The notes: generated by a model not told the origin, from the letters alone. DNA of 64,000 nucleotides from Cocos nucifera (GCA_006176705.1 QRFJ01002293.1:174071-238070), one strand, 5' to 3'; shown: positions 32,347-44,007, counted from the first letter of the stretch. A program made the numbers and translations.

Positions 32347-34176
32347 TGATGGGAATGGTGTATAGGGCGGAAGCATAGACTTTTTTTTAAAAAAATATGA
32401 AATCAAATAAACCAAACCCAAACCCAAGGACCACCTTATTAGCAATTAAATCATATAAAATATATTTGTAATATAAAATAAAGTATTAGAACATACCTCT
32501 TATCGCTAAATCCTAAATTATCCCTGATCGTCGGTAACAGTCCGTCAGGGGTTCCACTAGGTGCCCACTGTTCACCCTCTAATGTTGATCCACACAGAGA
32601 CTTGATCAAGACACCAGCACCTCTGATTTATATAATTAGAGTTCTAATAATAAGAACTTTAATTAAAAGGGCAAGACCTTCTTTAGCCTTTATGTTACCT
32701 TCCTTGCCTCTCTAAATCTATCTTTCTTTTTCTTTGTCTTCTTAATTTTCCTTCCTAATCTCTTAGTCTTAAGATGACCACTTGTCCTTATAATGACAAG
32801 ATCTAGACAAGATAAAGAAAGAAAGAAAATTGGACAAAAAGAAACTCTTGTAAGAAAGAAAGATAATGTTCACTACTCCCGGACTCTTGGTGTGCACCAT
32901 TATTTATAATGTACGTAGGGGTGCCATCTAAAATTCTCACGCCCTTCCCTCATCAATATCTCACGCTCCATCATCAAATCTCACACCCATCTAAATTTTG
33001 TGCCATTTAAATTTACGTAGACTTAGTCCAAGAGGTGCCTTAAAACAGAAGGACTCTTCGAACTAATTCTACGTAGTTTTTCTACGAAGAGTCATGATAA
33101 ATAAATATATGGTGCCATAATTCAAAGGTTTGGATCAGATTAGATGGCCATCTAATGGCCCTTAAAGGGATGCCCATTCAGCAAGAAGGCATGGAGATAT
33201 ACTTTGAATAGTCAAAGTCCCAAGAGGCGTCAAGAAAGAGTGGGCGGCATGGAGTCCAAGGGTGCAAAGACTCTTGGGCGACAAAACATCCTGGGCGAAA
33301 AAAATTAAAAGAAAAAGGAGTATTTCATCAGCAGAAGGACTCTTTTGCATCCCATAACAGATGTCCATACCAATTCAAAAAATATTTATGTGACAAAATA
33401 AATGAAAAAAGTCAAAGAAGGTAGGCGCCAACTAATTTCATGTGCCAAAAATCCTTTGCACATGAAATACTTCCCATGCGTAAGAAAGAGACTCTCTAGC
33501 ATGTGGGATTTTGGTATGTGGTGCTCAATCTGAAACCCAACCAGTCTAGATTAATTCAATTTAAGACCAAATCCTATTTGTCTTAAATCGGACCTTAATT
33601 AGCCTAAATCGGGAGCCGATTTGAATCCAATTTGAATCTAGGTGCTAGGGTTTGCTACATATGCTAGCATGTTTATGTAGCAAACATGGTCTAATCCTAT
33701 TGGACCCTTAATCAATTCTCTTTGTGTGTGACCCATTGGATTTTACATCTAACCAGTAGTGAGTCTGGATGTGTTTTGATCTAATCTGGTTAGAACTCAA
33801 CCAAACCGATTTAGGTCAAAACTAGCCAATCCAATTTGACTTAATTTAGAACGCTTTCTAATTTAATAATCAAATTAAAATTTTAATTTGATCAAACCCA
33901 TAAGACATGATTGACATCTAGCAATATGTCCCATCGACTAGAAATATTTAAATTAGGATTTTAAAATTTTAGGTCTCACTGATATGATCTCATCATAATC
34001 TTAAAACTATAGTCCTAATTTATAGGGTTCATCATAATCTTAAATAAATAATAAGATACTGCATATGATGAAATAAATGTCATTACATATTTTATTAAAA
34101 TATGTCATTACATGAGTTTGGAAGACAAAAAACAAACAACCCAAAAATAAATTGGCTTGTGGGCATATTCCTTTCA
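32347..34176 (-). repeat. 5' LTR of the inner copia, with internal deletion
   Basis: An 1830-bp LTR, 661 bp shorter than its partner. The missing part corresponds to about 26403-27066, and the junction near 33924 has only a CAA-sized overlap. The TATA-like TATAAATA is at 32901-32908 (minus). The ORF 33162-33368 duplicates 25640-25846. Confidence 0.95.
32901..32908 (-). promoter_or_regulatory. TATA box of the inner copia 5' LTR
   Basis: Minus strand TATAAATA, at the same place as 25379-25386 in the partner LTR. This is the copy that would drive transcription into gag-pol; the LTR deletion lies about 1 kb upstream of it. Confidence 0.62.
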
Positions 34177-34181
34177 CCTTT

Positions 34182-35841
34182 GAGCAATCAGATCTAAATC
34201 TGATTGATGAGATGACATCATATGATCTAATCAGATGAAAGACCCTCAAAACCCTCCTAAGGTAGTGCCAAGACTGGGTCAAACAAGAGTTCTTGGCACC
34301 ACAGAGTTTAATCCCCTAAAGCAACCCTAGAGTCCCATCTATATGGGACTCCTCCTTTATCCTCATGGGGTGCACGCCTCCCTAGGCATGCACCCTCTTT
34401 CTATCTATATTTAGCAGAGGGATAAGGCCCCAGGTACTCTCCTATAGGCGCATGACACATGGGCAGATGTCCAAGTGTCCAAGGTCAACATTTGACCAAT
34501 GTCCAAAAATTGGAATTAGTAGGTAACCAAAAATGATAGGTGTTGTCTTAAATTTATCTCATAAATTAAAACAACCATTTTCTAATCTAGACGAGCTCCA
34601 GTCAGACCAAGTAAAGATTTCTGAGTGAGTCCAAACATATTTGGCTCAGTCGAGACAAGCTTTAATGATCATTAAAGAAGAACATTAGGCTCAATCATGT
34701 ACTAGCATTATTTTTTTAAATCTAATTAAATCTTATTCAAATCAATTGAACTGGGTTAGTCCAATTGATGACATCCAGATCCAAATCCTTATTTATGTGA
34801 CCCAGTTAGATTCAGTTTTATATGGTAATGGGATATGTCGTAATCTTTATCATCGACATCATCGAAACACCTTTTGATGGATCAAAACTTTTTTGATTCA
34901 GACAACTAGTATGATCGATCATCCAAATCATTCTAATTGCTTTCAAAATCCACTAGTGACACATAGCAACATATGGTGGCAACCCATCAGAACTGAAAGC
35001 AAACCTCTTGATGCAGTTATCTATGTGATTAGTTTCCTCTATCTTAAGCCCCGACTAGATTAGGATTTAGGTGATCTCATCAAATCTTAATATCTGTCAT
35101 ATGAATTAATCATTCGATTCTAGTCCAATGTGAAAACCCTAATAGAAACTCTTTCTATTATTTCACTCTACCATGGCCATGGGCTTATGGACTTAATTCT
35201 CATGATCATCATAGGGCTGCTCCTCATCTATCGAGATATATAAATCTCCTATTGGTGCAATCCAATTTCTACAATGAACATGCTATAGCCAACATACACC
35301 TTAAAGTTTTGAATGGCTAAAAGACTGAGTTATGGTGTAGTCAAACTGTAATACCCTCAAGGTGAACTATCGATGCATCTTAGGTTAAAGAACCAGACAT
35401 ACCACTACAACTTCGAGCCAATCATCGACGAGAAGGTAGACTTTCTCAAGACTGCTCGAGGTGGTCATGCTCAGTGCCCTCGTTCTCTAATGAGTACCTA
35501 TATTCTCGCTCTGATGTCTCTATACCGCAGACTCAAGACTCATCTATTCTAAAGAAGCGATCGTACACCAACCTTCTGGATTAATCATCATCCTTATGAT
35601 GATCCTATGGTTGGGTGCATTTTTTGAGTTAATAATGAAAATTTATGTCTTAAATTTTCAACTCTTAAAAATATGAACTATCATTATTATTAACTCAAGA
35701 GATGCATCATAAACACTTTCAAATACACATTGTGATAGAAAATAACCTATTTTATTATTTATAATCAAAATTATAATTTTTTTCTTAAAAGTGTATTACA
35801 AGTGTCAGCCAATCTGGCTTCTAGGGCACACATATCTAACA
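34182..35841 (-). repeat. 5' LTR of the outer copia, part 2
   Basis: Resumes right after target copy CCTTT (34177-34181) and matches 16699-18358. The minus-strand start is at 35841, directly followed on the plus strand by AAATG. With 24194-24826 it totals 2293 bp, the same as the partner. Confidence 0.93.
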
Positions 35842-35846
35842 AAATG

Positions 35847-36175
35847 ACCACTCATCCTCTGTAACAAACTCCACATGGCCTGAGTGACCCACTACCAGAT
35901 AGTTATGGCTATCGCTATCAGTTTGTTAAAAGCTCCATGTATAAAAGAAATCTTCTAGATATGAGTTTTTCTAAGCTCTCTTGTCCTTCCCATCACTCTA
36001 CTTCTTTATTTTCTGAGCACTCCATTTTGGTTGGCTAGAGAATTAACTTAAGCATCGAAGGATCCTATCGGAGCCACCCATCTTCGATTTGGACTTTATT
36101 TTGCAGGTCCCATCGACAGCCTCATCTTCTCAACTCTAGCTACCTTCAACATCCTCATGGATTTTTGCACCAACA
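35847..36175 (+). repeat. 3' LTR of the Tat-like element, last part
   Basis: Continues the LTR after the outer copia and target copy AAATG. It contains TATAAAAG at 35940-35947, a likely promoter 236 bp from the LTR end, and closes with TTTTTGCACCAACA. Gypsy2 gag sequence starts at 36176. Confidence 0.6.
35940..35947 (+). promoter_or_regulatory. TATA box of the Tat-like LTR
   Basis: Plus strand TATAAAAG, followed by a mixed sequence with C/T-rich stretches. Placement late in the LTR and on the plus strand agrees with the polarity set by the purine tract. Confidence 0.55.
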
Positions 36176-37140
36176 TGTATTTGAAAAAGGGTCATTAATA
36201 GACTTGGAGTAGTCTTGAGCAACTTGAACTTGTTCTTGGATAAAAGATGAAAATTGTACAGGCATAGGACATTCACTCATAAGATGAGTTGGACTGGCAC
36301 AAATTAAACAAATCTCATGATAATTAGAGGGTGATGTGAATTATGTTGGAGATTGTTGACCTAGGATTATGCGTTGATCTAATTTTTGGGCAAGAAAGTC
36401 TACTTTATTTATCAGATTTAAATCAACCTTAGAACTAGATTTTGGATGTTTAAATTTTCATGGATTCCTATCCATTTTTGGTAAAAAGATAACAAAGCAT
36501 GGTTAATTGAGTTTTCACTTAAGATTTTAAATAAGGTATAGGCTTCATCCTCACTCTTGTTTATAAATGCACCTCCATAAGATGCATCTACCAATTATCT
36601 ATACTGATCTTCTAAATCCTCATAGAAAGCTTGAACTATTTGCCACTTAAACAGACCATGATGTGGGCATTTTCTAAGAAGTTTCTTAAGTCTCTCTCAT
36701 GACTCATGAATTTGTTCTCTTGAAAGCTGAGCAAATTCAATAATAGCTCACCTCATGGTGTTAGTTCGGCCTATGGGATAAAATTACTTAAGAAATTTAT
36801 TTTATAATTCAGCCCAAGTTTGAATAGGTCTTCCTATTGTGCCAAGCCAGCACTCGGCTTTATCTTTTAATGATAAGGGAAATAAAATTAATCTAAGAAC
36901 ATTATCAATTAAATTTTGAATTTTCATCGTAGAGTAGATTTTTAAAAACTTATCTAGATACTTATAAGGATCTTCATTGGTGTTCCCATGAAAAGATAGA
37001 AGCATCTGGATTATGGTCGGCTTAATCTCATATTGGATAGTATGGATATCAAGTAATTGGATACAAGTCAATGGATTATAGGTGGAAGGAATAAAATATT
37101 CCTTCATCTGCCTAGGTGGTTCGCAAAAATTTTCAGCCAT
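36176..37140 (-). pseudogene. Gypsy2 gag remnant
   Basis: ATG at 37140. The first 112 codons (36802-37140) are open and typical of Athila/Tat-type gag: FHGNTNEDPYKYLDKFLKIY, then STMKIQNLIDNVLRLILFPL and SLKDKAECWL. Downstream, with stops, come phrases such as EFAQLSREQIHES and LLRKCPHHGL. Then an intact zinc knuckle CLICASPTHLMSEC (Cys-x2-Cys-x4-His-x4-Cys) sits near 36290. The remnant ends at 36176 in PFSNT, where the Tat-like element entered. Gag builds the particle and binds RNA in this class. It includes the segment that gypsy1 has lost. Confidence 0.8.
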
Positions 37141-38595
37141 TTGATTATTGAGTTTAATATGGTTCGACCATTCAATTTTATGGTTAGGTTCAACTAAATC
37201 AGGTAAAGTGATTTCCTACCATGTATATACTAGTGCAACCCTAACATGTGGTTCAAAATTTTTTAGATTCTTTTTAAAAATTTTTTATTTTATTATTATT
37301 TTAATTATTTTATAATTTTTAATTATTATTTTATTTTTTTAGATTTTTTATTATTTATTATTTATTATTTTTAAAAAATAATTAATAATTTTTAATGATT
37401 TTATTATTTTATTATAATTTTATTAATTATTTTATTTATTTACTATAATTTTATTTATTTTAATTTATTTTAATTTTTTACTATTTTTATTTATTTTTAT
37501 TATTTAATTATTAATTTTTTATTATTTTTATTTTATTTTATTTTAGTATATTTTTTGAAAGAGAAGAGGAGAAAAGGAGAAGAAAGAAAGAAGATTTCAA
37601 AAGAAGAGGTCCTAAGAAGTCCTAGAGCTAAGAAGAAAGAGAAGAATTAGGTTTAATTAAGTTTGATGTTTTAGTTAGAAATCAAATTAGGTAAATAATC
37701 CTGACTAAGGATTGTCCTAGATCTAGATAGCTTCTAATTGCTAACGTCACCTTCAAGCCCTCCAAATGTAAGATCAGCCACTCAACTGGCTAGGTAAGTA
37801 TAAGATTGATGGAAGTCCCTCTGTTGCTTGCCTTAAATACCAATTATGCTTGACCAGATAAGCTAACGGAATTAATTATAAATCATCTTCCTTTGGATCC
37901 AGTCATTCCTAAGCCACTTTTTTTAGACATCAATCAAATTGACTAATCCTAACCTGGTCCAACTCTTAGGATTTTTTGTCCTAATGAGCACGAGTTCCTA
38001 AGGTCGATGCCTAATTGATTTTAATTAAAAGCTTAGGTCAATGCAGGATGCTGGTTGATTGTTTGTGGGTTAAGAAAAGATGATCAAATCTTCACCTTAT
38101 GTTGTTTAATGGTTTGTACCCTTAATTTGGTTTAATATGAATATGCACAAAAGAAAATTTTCAAGCAAGGGGTTCTATGCAATTTAAACTAGATGTATGG
38201 AACTAATTAAATTTTGAAAGCTTACCTTACCTCCAACAATCACCAAAAGAAAATAAAGATAAAAATAAATCAATATGATAGATGCTCTAAATAGTTAGGA
38301 TTTCAAATCTTGTCATGAAGCTTTTAATTAGGTCTAAGTGGATATTTTTTAAGTTAATTTAAAAATAAAATAAATAATAATAAAAAAATCTAGGGTTAGG
38401 ATTAATCTCACAAGCAAAATTGAAAGTTTTCCTCCTTGCCCTAATTTGGTTCTTTTCCTTTTCTTTCTCTTTTTTCTACAAAATAAAGAAGAAAAGTTAG
38501 TAAGAGATATTTATAGAAAAATTAAAAAAATTAAAAATTTATTTATAATTAATTTATAAAAAATTAAAGAAATAAAAAAAATAATACTCATGCCC
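37141..38595 (-). other. Gypsy2 leader with expanded AT-rich tract
   Basis: Non-coding. It parallels 7585-8970 of gypsy1. 37255-37560 is almost pure A/T, about 100 bp longer than in gypsy1. The leader block with TAGGTAAGTATAAG on the plus strand is at 37785-37930. No ORF is supported. Confidence 0.6.
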
Positions 38596-38613
38596 TCTTC
38601 GATAATGATGCCA
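38596..38613 (-). promoter_or_regulatory. Decayed primer-binding site of gypsy2
   Basis: Minus strand TGGCATCATTATCGAAGA, six bases from the LTR end at 38620. It aligns with the gypsy1 site TGGCATCGTTGCCAGAGA with four differences. Confidence 0.55.
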
Positions 38614-38619
38614 AAAACT

Positions 38620-39183
38620 TGATAAAAGCATGATGTTGCCATTAGGACATCGTGCTTATCAGTTTAATTCTGACTTCTTAAATCAATTAAAAATAGATAA
38701 AAAATAGTGAGTTGGATCGAATCCAAAGAGAAGGTAGTATTTTAATTTTAAAATCTTTGATTTTTAGAAAAAGAATATTTAGAAAAAAAATTTTGATGTT
38801 AAAAAATTGAATTTTAAATTGCATAAAATTAAATAACAAAAAATTAAATAGCATGGAAGTAAATTTTTGATACTAAGATCTACTAATTAGATCTTAGCAT
38901 CTACTTGCAATAAAATTAAATTTATAATTAAAATTAAAGAACAAAAAATAAAGAACTAAAATTTAAAAAGAAAGAAAATAAAATTTATATTAATTAAAAT
39001 TTAATTCAAAGTTTAAATATATAAATTAAAAAGATAAAAAAAAAGACTAGAAGAAAATGATCTCGATCTCGGAATGGCATTGGCAGAAAGATGGTGTAGA
39101 AAGCCTGCTTTTTCTTTCATCACCATCTACCTCGAAGTAGCCATCAACCCGAGCATGGCTCTATCCTGTACTAAAGCTGCACC
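38620..39183 (-). repeat. Gypsy2 5' LTR, part 1
   Basis: Matches 8995-9500 of gypsy1. It ends at the insertion point of the gag-only copia; 39179-39183 (GCACC) is the left target copy. Confidence 0.8.
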
Positions 39184-40082
39184 TATTATTCCTACGGTTG
39201 CTCGGAGCCACAGCCGTAGATTCGATCTCTTGCATGAACATAGGTGTTAATCCAGCAAACTGAAGAAGATCTAAGAAAGATTAGAGAAGCTAGGATCTTG
39301 GTGTTGAAACCAGAGAGAAGAGAGAAGAGAGAAGAGAGAAGAGAGTTAGAAAGAAAAGCTCAATTGTATTTCCTTCTTCTTGTAAAAGTTACAATGTCTT
39401 GGTTTATATACCCTAGAGTTTCCAAATGAATCCTAATAAACCCCAGCTCAAAAACTCCCTTAGGCTAACCCAATACATGAAAGCACTCACCGAGCCCAAG
39501 TCTCACTTGCTCTCATGCCCTAGATCTAATCCCAATCCATACATGAATTAGCCCCCTTAAGACCTCTCAAATCAGGCCTTAAGACCCCTAGGATCAACCC
39601 AGACACTAGTCTAAAATAGACCCTTACATAACTCTACCCGCGCACTGAGCCGACTCAGTCTCAGCACTAAGCTGGCTAAGTTTCACTGGGTTGGCTCAGT
39701 ATGAAACTGAGCCAGCCGGCCCAGTTCTATACCGTGCCTGCAGTCCTGAAACTCGACCTTTCTATTTTGCTTGTGCTCTGAGACTTAGCCGACCCAGTTT
39801 TGCACTGAGCCGACTAACCTGCAGAAAATCTCCTTTCTGCAATCTTGATTCTTCAGCTTTGGTTTCTTGCTCCATCTTAAATTTCAGATCTCCGAAGCAC
39901 TAACCAAGCCCCTTGAGGCCCTCAATACCCAAACCTCAAGCCCGTGGAGAGTTATATGCCGCCTCCACCCTAGGACAACTTCTATCCTAGCCCTAGGACC
40001 ACACCTATCCTAGCCTTCTCGGAGCCCTCATCCTAACTCCACCCATGGCCTCCCAAGGCTTGGGAGCACCACACCACCTACA
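39184..40082 (-). repeat. 3' LTR of the gag-only copia
   Basis: 899 bp, minus-strand start TGTAGGTGGTGTGGTGCTCC. TATATAAA is on the minus strand at 39403-39410. A (GAGAA)n run at 39306-39345 is longer than in the partner (44152-44170). 39640-39830 has repeated GAGCCGACTCAGT-like words. Confidence 0.88.
39306..39345. repeat. (GAGAA)n-type microsatellite
   Basis: Runs of AGAGAAG in tandem inside the LTR. The partner LTR has fewer units at 44152-44170, so it has changed length since insertion. It causes the open stretch at 39244-39429, which is not a gene. Confidence 0.75.
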
Positions 40083-40139
40083 ATATCCATCTTGGTGCAC
40101 CCAAGCCTTGGCACACCTGGCAACATCCTCCTGCATGAT

Positions 40140-41539
40140 CCTGCTATCTCTGCACGTCCTGATAGCCCCTTCTACTCACCTTGCCACTACCATTCTTCTT
40201 CAACTGCTGAGCTCTCTTTAAGGCCTTCGGGATGACCGCCTCCACTGCTGAAGTCCTTGGCTTGTTTCTCTGCACCACATTTGGAGTTGTAGATATCCTT
40301 CTTTTTGGTAGTTGCATCACTTGTCCTGAACTTTCCTGGAGATCATGCAATGTTCCATTATCGACACTCGCCGCATATCCTGATGCTCCACTTGATACTA
40401 TCCCCTCAGAGTCATGCCTATCTCCCAACACAATCCTCTCCACCTAGATCTGTACAGTCCCAGCACTGGTGCTGGGATATAGGTCCTCCCTCTGCACCCC
40501 CTGCTCTAAACCCATATCACAGCTTCCTCTACCCGTGAAGCCACGTCTGTCCGGTGCTCCACCTGAAATTGAAGTCCTCGTGATGCCGCAGAAGCCGACT
40601 CTATCTCTAAGTCCTCCAAGGCCAACCATCCAATGCTGCACTGCGGGGCCTGCCACTGTACCTCGAACACCGTTGCTGACCCTTCAGACCATCTGCACTC
40701 CATAGACCTATCCGAAATCATCTTAGATACATCGCACCCTATGGGCTCCTCCAAGACCATCAAGATTTCATCCGAATCTTCACTTTCAGCGACTGTACTG
40801 ATGGAATTCGAGCTTTCTTCTCCCTTGCACTTCTTCCAAAGTGGGCACTTTCGCTTAAAGTGCCCTACTTCTCCATACTTGAAGCATCTCTTGGATCCCT
40901 TGCTACCCCTCTGTTCACCATTCTTCTTTTCTTTCCTGTGCTTCTTTGAAACCATAAGACTCTCCTAGAAGACCTCCCTTTTTGTCATCCATTTTCATTG
41001 CTCGTTGGACCTGAGCATTGATACGATCTCCTCGTACACTAATATCTCCTTACCATACAACAAAGTTGTCACCAATGGATCAAAGCTCTCGGGTAGTGAA
41101 CATAGAAATAATAGATTTTTGTCCTTCTCTTCTAAATCCACCCCTATTGAGCAAGTCCATGCTCATCCAGTCCAACCGCTGAATATACCCCGCAACATCC
41201 TCGCCCTCCTGCATCCAAAGGCTATACAGTTGCTTCTTTAGCATCAACATGTTGCACATGTTCTTCCCCATGTACAACTGCTGCAACCTCGACCATAATC
41301 TCTTGGATGTTCTCTCCTCCAACACACCATACAAAATCTCATCCACCAAACAAACCCTAATCGTGGCACATGCCCTTTTCTCCAAGGACACCCACTCCTT
41401 ATCTATGATCTCCTCCAGTCTATCTTTCAAGGCCGAATCTAACCTCAACCAGCAGATCCTCCACCCTTACTATCCACATCGTGAAACTTTTCTTTCCATC
41501 AAACTTCTCTAATTCTACCTTCAACCCACTGTTCTCCAT
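40140..41539 (-). pseudogene. Gag remnant of the gag-only copia with C-terminal extension
   Basis: ATG at 41539 (MENSGLKVELEKFDGKKSF, TMWIVRVEDLL), then a frameshift. 41080-41448 has VEKRACATIRVCLVDE-type gag text, LWSRLQQLYMGKNMCNML and LMLKKQLYSLWMQEGEDVAG. 40506-40955 has a Lys-rich stretch and the knuckle CFKYGEVGHFKRKC, whose second Cys is Tyr. It continues into a Ser/Glu-rich extension with no pol similarity. 40144-40443 (LPKRRISTTPNVVQRNKPRT) continues that extension in another frame, almost to the LTR. This block is richer in GC than its neighbours. The extension's role is unknown. Confidence 0.7.
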
Positions 41540-41678
41540 GATCAATCCGAATCAAATAATAGTAAATAGATAGATCTGAGAAATACCTTGACTAGGGATG
41601 GTGGACAACAGTCCTGTGATCTCTTCTTTCCTCATGAAGCCTGGAGAAAGCCTTTAGATCTAAATCTCGTTGTTGATC

Positions 41679-43960
41679 TATTAGATATATGTGCCCTAGA
41701 AGCCAGAATTAGCTGACACTTGTAATACACTTCTAGGGACAAAATTATAATTTTAACTAAAATCAATAAAATTGATTATTTTCTATCACATATGTGTATT
41801 TAGTGTCTGTGATACATCCTTTGAGTTGATGGTAATGATAATTCATATTTTCAAGAGTTGAAAATTTAAGACATGAATAATCATTATTAACTCATAAAAT
41901 GCAACCGACCGTAGGATCATCACGAGGATGGTAATTGATTCAAAAGATTGGTGTACAATTGCTTCTCTTTAGTATATGAGTCTTGAGTCTATGATGTGGA
42001 GACATCGAAGTGAGAGTACAGATACTCGTTAGAGAATGAGAGCACTGAGCGTGACCACCTCGAGTAGTCATTAGGAAGTCTACCTTCTCATCAATGACTG
42101 ACTCGATGCTGCAGTGGTGTGTCTGATTTTTTGACCTGAGGTGCATCGGCAGTTCACCTTGAGGGTGTTATAGTTTGACTACACCATTACTCAATCTCCT
42201 AGCCATTCAAAATCCTGAGGTGTATGTTGGCTATAGCATGTTCATTGTAGGAACTGGATAGCATTAAGATGGAATCTATCTACCTCGGTGGTAGAGGAGC
42301 AGCCCTATGATGATCATGAGAATCAAGTTCAGAAGCCCATGGCCATACAGAGTAAAACAATAGAAAGAGTTTCTATTTAGGTTTTCATATTGGACTTGAA
42401 TTGAATGATTACATCATATGACAGAGACTAGGGTTTGGCATGTTCACCTAAACCCTAATCTGATCGAGGTTCAAGATAGAAGAACTTAATCACATAGGTA
42501 GCTGCACCAAGAGATTTTCATTCAGCTCTGATGTGTTGCCACCATATACTGCTAGGTGTCACTGGTGGATTTTAGGAGCAATTAGAATGATTTAGATGAT
42601 CGATCATTCTAGCTGTTTGAATCAGAAGAATTTTGATCCATCGAAAGGAGTTTCGATGATGTCGATGATAGAGATCATGACATATCCCATTACCATATAG
42701 AATTGAACCTAACTGGGTCACACAAATAAGGGTTTGAATCTGATGATCATCAATTGAACTAATCCAGTTCAATTGATCTGAATGAGATTCAATTAGGTTC
42801 AAGAAAATCGTGCTAGCACTCAATTGAACCTAACATTCTTCTTTTACTATCATAAATAGTTATCCTGACTGAGCCAAAGAAGTTTGTGCTCGATCAGAGG
42901 CCTTCACTTTGTCTGACTGGAGCATGTCCAGGTCAGAATGAGTTGTCTTATTTTGTAAGATAATACCTACCATTTTTGGTCACCTGCCATTTCTTATCCT
43001 TTGACTTTGGTCAAAAGTTGATCTTTGACTGGTCAAATGTTGACCATTGATACTTTGACTTCTGTCCACATGTCATGCACCTATTGAAGAGCTGGTGAGG
43101 GCCTATCCCCCTGCCAGAACCTGGCAAGGAGGAGGGTACATGCCACCCTTGGCGTGTGCCCAAGCTGGAGGCGCCTAGGAGTCCCTGTTGGACAGGGACT
43201 CCATCTTCCTTTTGGATTTCGATTAGACTTCTCCTAAAACCAAGTTTGATTGGTCTTAGGTGCCATCTAAGGAGGAATCCATGGGACTCTATTCCCACCA
43301 ATCAAATTTAGATCTAATTTCACAAAGGGTTGTGATTGGTTGGGAAGAAGAGGAGTTGGATCACGCTTAGTCTATAAATAAGACCCTGCGCCCAACTCAA
43401 AAAAAAAATTGGAAAAGGAATTCAATTCCCACACCCCAAGGCTTCCTCTCCTCTCCTCCTCCATGCCAAATCCATCTTCTCCCTCTCCTCTCCTCGCCCA
43501 AAGTGTTTTGGGTTCTTGGTTGGTGCAATCCAGATGAGAGAAAGGCGACAAAAAGCTAGAAGGCTGCGCTGCTGCAAAGAACAACTGCTGATCTTCGAAA
43601 GATGTTTTGAAGATCCTCCAAATCAGATCTAGATCTAATTTTTAGAGATGTGATAGAGAAGAAGAGGATCTCTAGATCCAGTCTGAGTGGATTTTGGTAG
43701 AGGCCAGGCACTTGCGTGGCTAGATCCAGAACCTTCCGCTACTTACAAGATCATCAACGGATAATAGGATTACCCTACATGAAGGTAAATTTAATTTAAT
43801 TTAATTTATTTAGATTTTATTTTTATTAGTAAAATAATAAGGATCCGATCTGAAACATCTCAGATTTAATTAAGATTAAAGAAAATTTTTTTTTGAAATA
43901 TATCTCTTGATCTGATCAGATCTGAACGAACCTAGTCCGAAAAATCAGGATTTCCCTTCA
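41679..43960 (+). repeat. Solo LTR of the outer-copia family, plus orientation
   Basis: A 2282-bp LTR homologous over its full length, in reverse complement, to 16066-18358. The exact 5-bp duplication TGATC flanks it (41674-41678 and 43961-43965). There is no internal sequence, so it arose by LTR-LTR recombination. The first dinucleotide is TA instead of TG. TATAAATA is at 43373-43380 (plus). It lies in the leader of the gag-only copia. ORFs inside (41940-42146, 42572-42823, 43011-43301, 43372-43584, all minus) are unsupported. Confidence 0.93.
43373..43380 (+). promoter_or_regulatory. TATA box of the solo LTR
   Basis: Plus strand TATAAATA in AGTCTATAAATAAGACCC, at the place of the TATATAAA boxes of the outer copia LTRs. 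Confidence 0.62.
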
Positions 43961-44007
43961 TGATCTCTGCTGAAAACTAATCTTCTTTCTCTTTCATTCT
44001 CAACCTA

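Larger units (their letters stand above)
24827..34176 (-). mobile_element. Inner Ty1-copia element, nearly complete, nested in the outer copia 5' LTR
   Basis: 9,350 bp with LTRs 24827-27317 and 32347-34176, ends TG/CA, and target copies TCTTT (24822-24826) and CCTTT (34177-34181). The unbroken partner LTR has CCTTT at this site. In minus order: 5' LTR, perfect iMet primer site, 1.1-kb leader, gag-pol in one frame (27332-31243), purine tract, 3' LTR. The 5' LTR carries a deletion of about 660 bp. Gag and pol phrases with long LTRs fit the Angela/BARE-like lineage. It is the youngest-looking full element here by its uninterrupted frame. Confidence 0.95.
16066..35841 (-). mobile_element. Outer Ty1-copia element, full length with both LTRs, interrupted by the inner copia
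   Basis: LTRs are 16066-18358 and 24194-24826 plus 34182-35841, 2293 bp each after removing the inner element and one target copy. Flanking AAATG at 16061-16065 and 35842-35846 is an exact 5-bp duplication. In minus order: 5' LTR, iMet primer site (24180-24191), leader of 1.9 kb, gag-pol remnant (18373-22324), 3' LTR. Without the inner element it is about 10.4 kb. Long LTRs and gag phrases such as LTHVL suggest an Angela-like or related copia lineage. The LTRs are clearly diverged, so it is older than the inner element. Confidence 0.93.
11153..36175 (+). mobile_element. Tat-like Ty3-gypsy fragment with antisense ORFs and plus-polarity 3' LTR
   Basis: Two antisense (minus) ORFs at 11331-14356 are followed by a plus-strand purine tract (15006-15020) and an LTR in plus polarity (15021-16065 resuming at 35847-36175, start TGTTAGGAG, end CCAACA). 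The outer copia fills the gap with an exact AAATG target duplication. The right end abuts gypsy2 gag exactly inside its PFSNT motif, so this element was inserted into gypsy2. Copia A cuts it at 11152, and pol and the 5' LTR are out of view. Tat-lineage elements are known for an additional ORF between pol and the 3' LTR, often antisense; that is the basis for the lineage name. Confidence 0.62.

Noticed and set aside
40232..41512. Several plus-strand ORFs of 71-111 codons
   Set aside because: Antisense of the gag-only copia coding block; only the minus strand gives gag motifs and a zinc knuckle.
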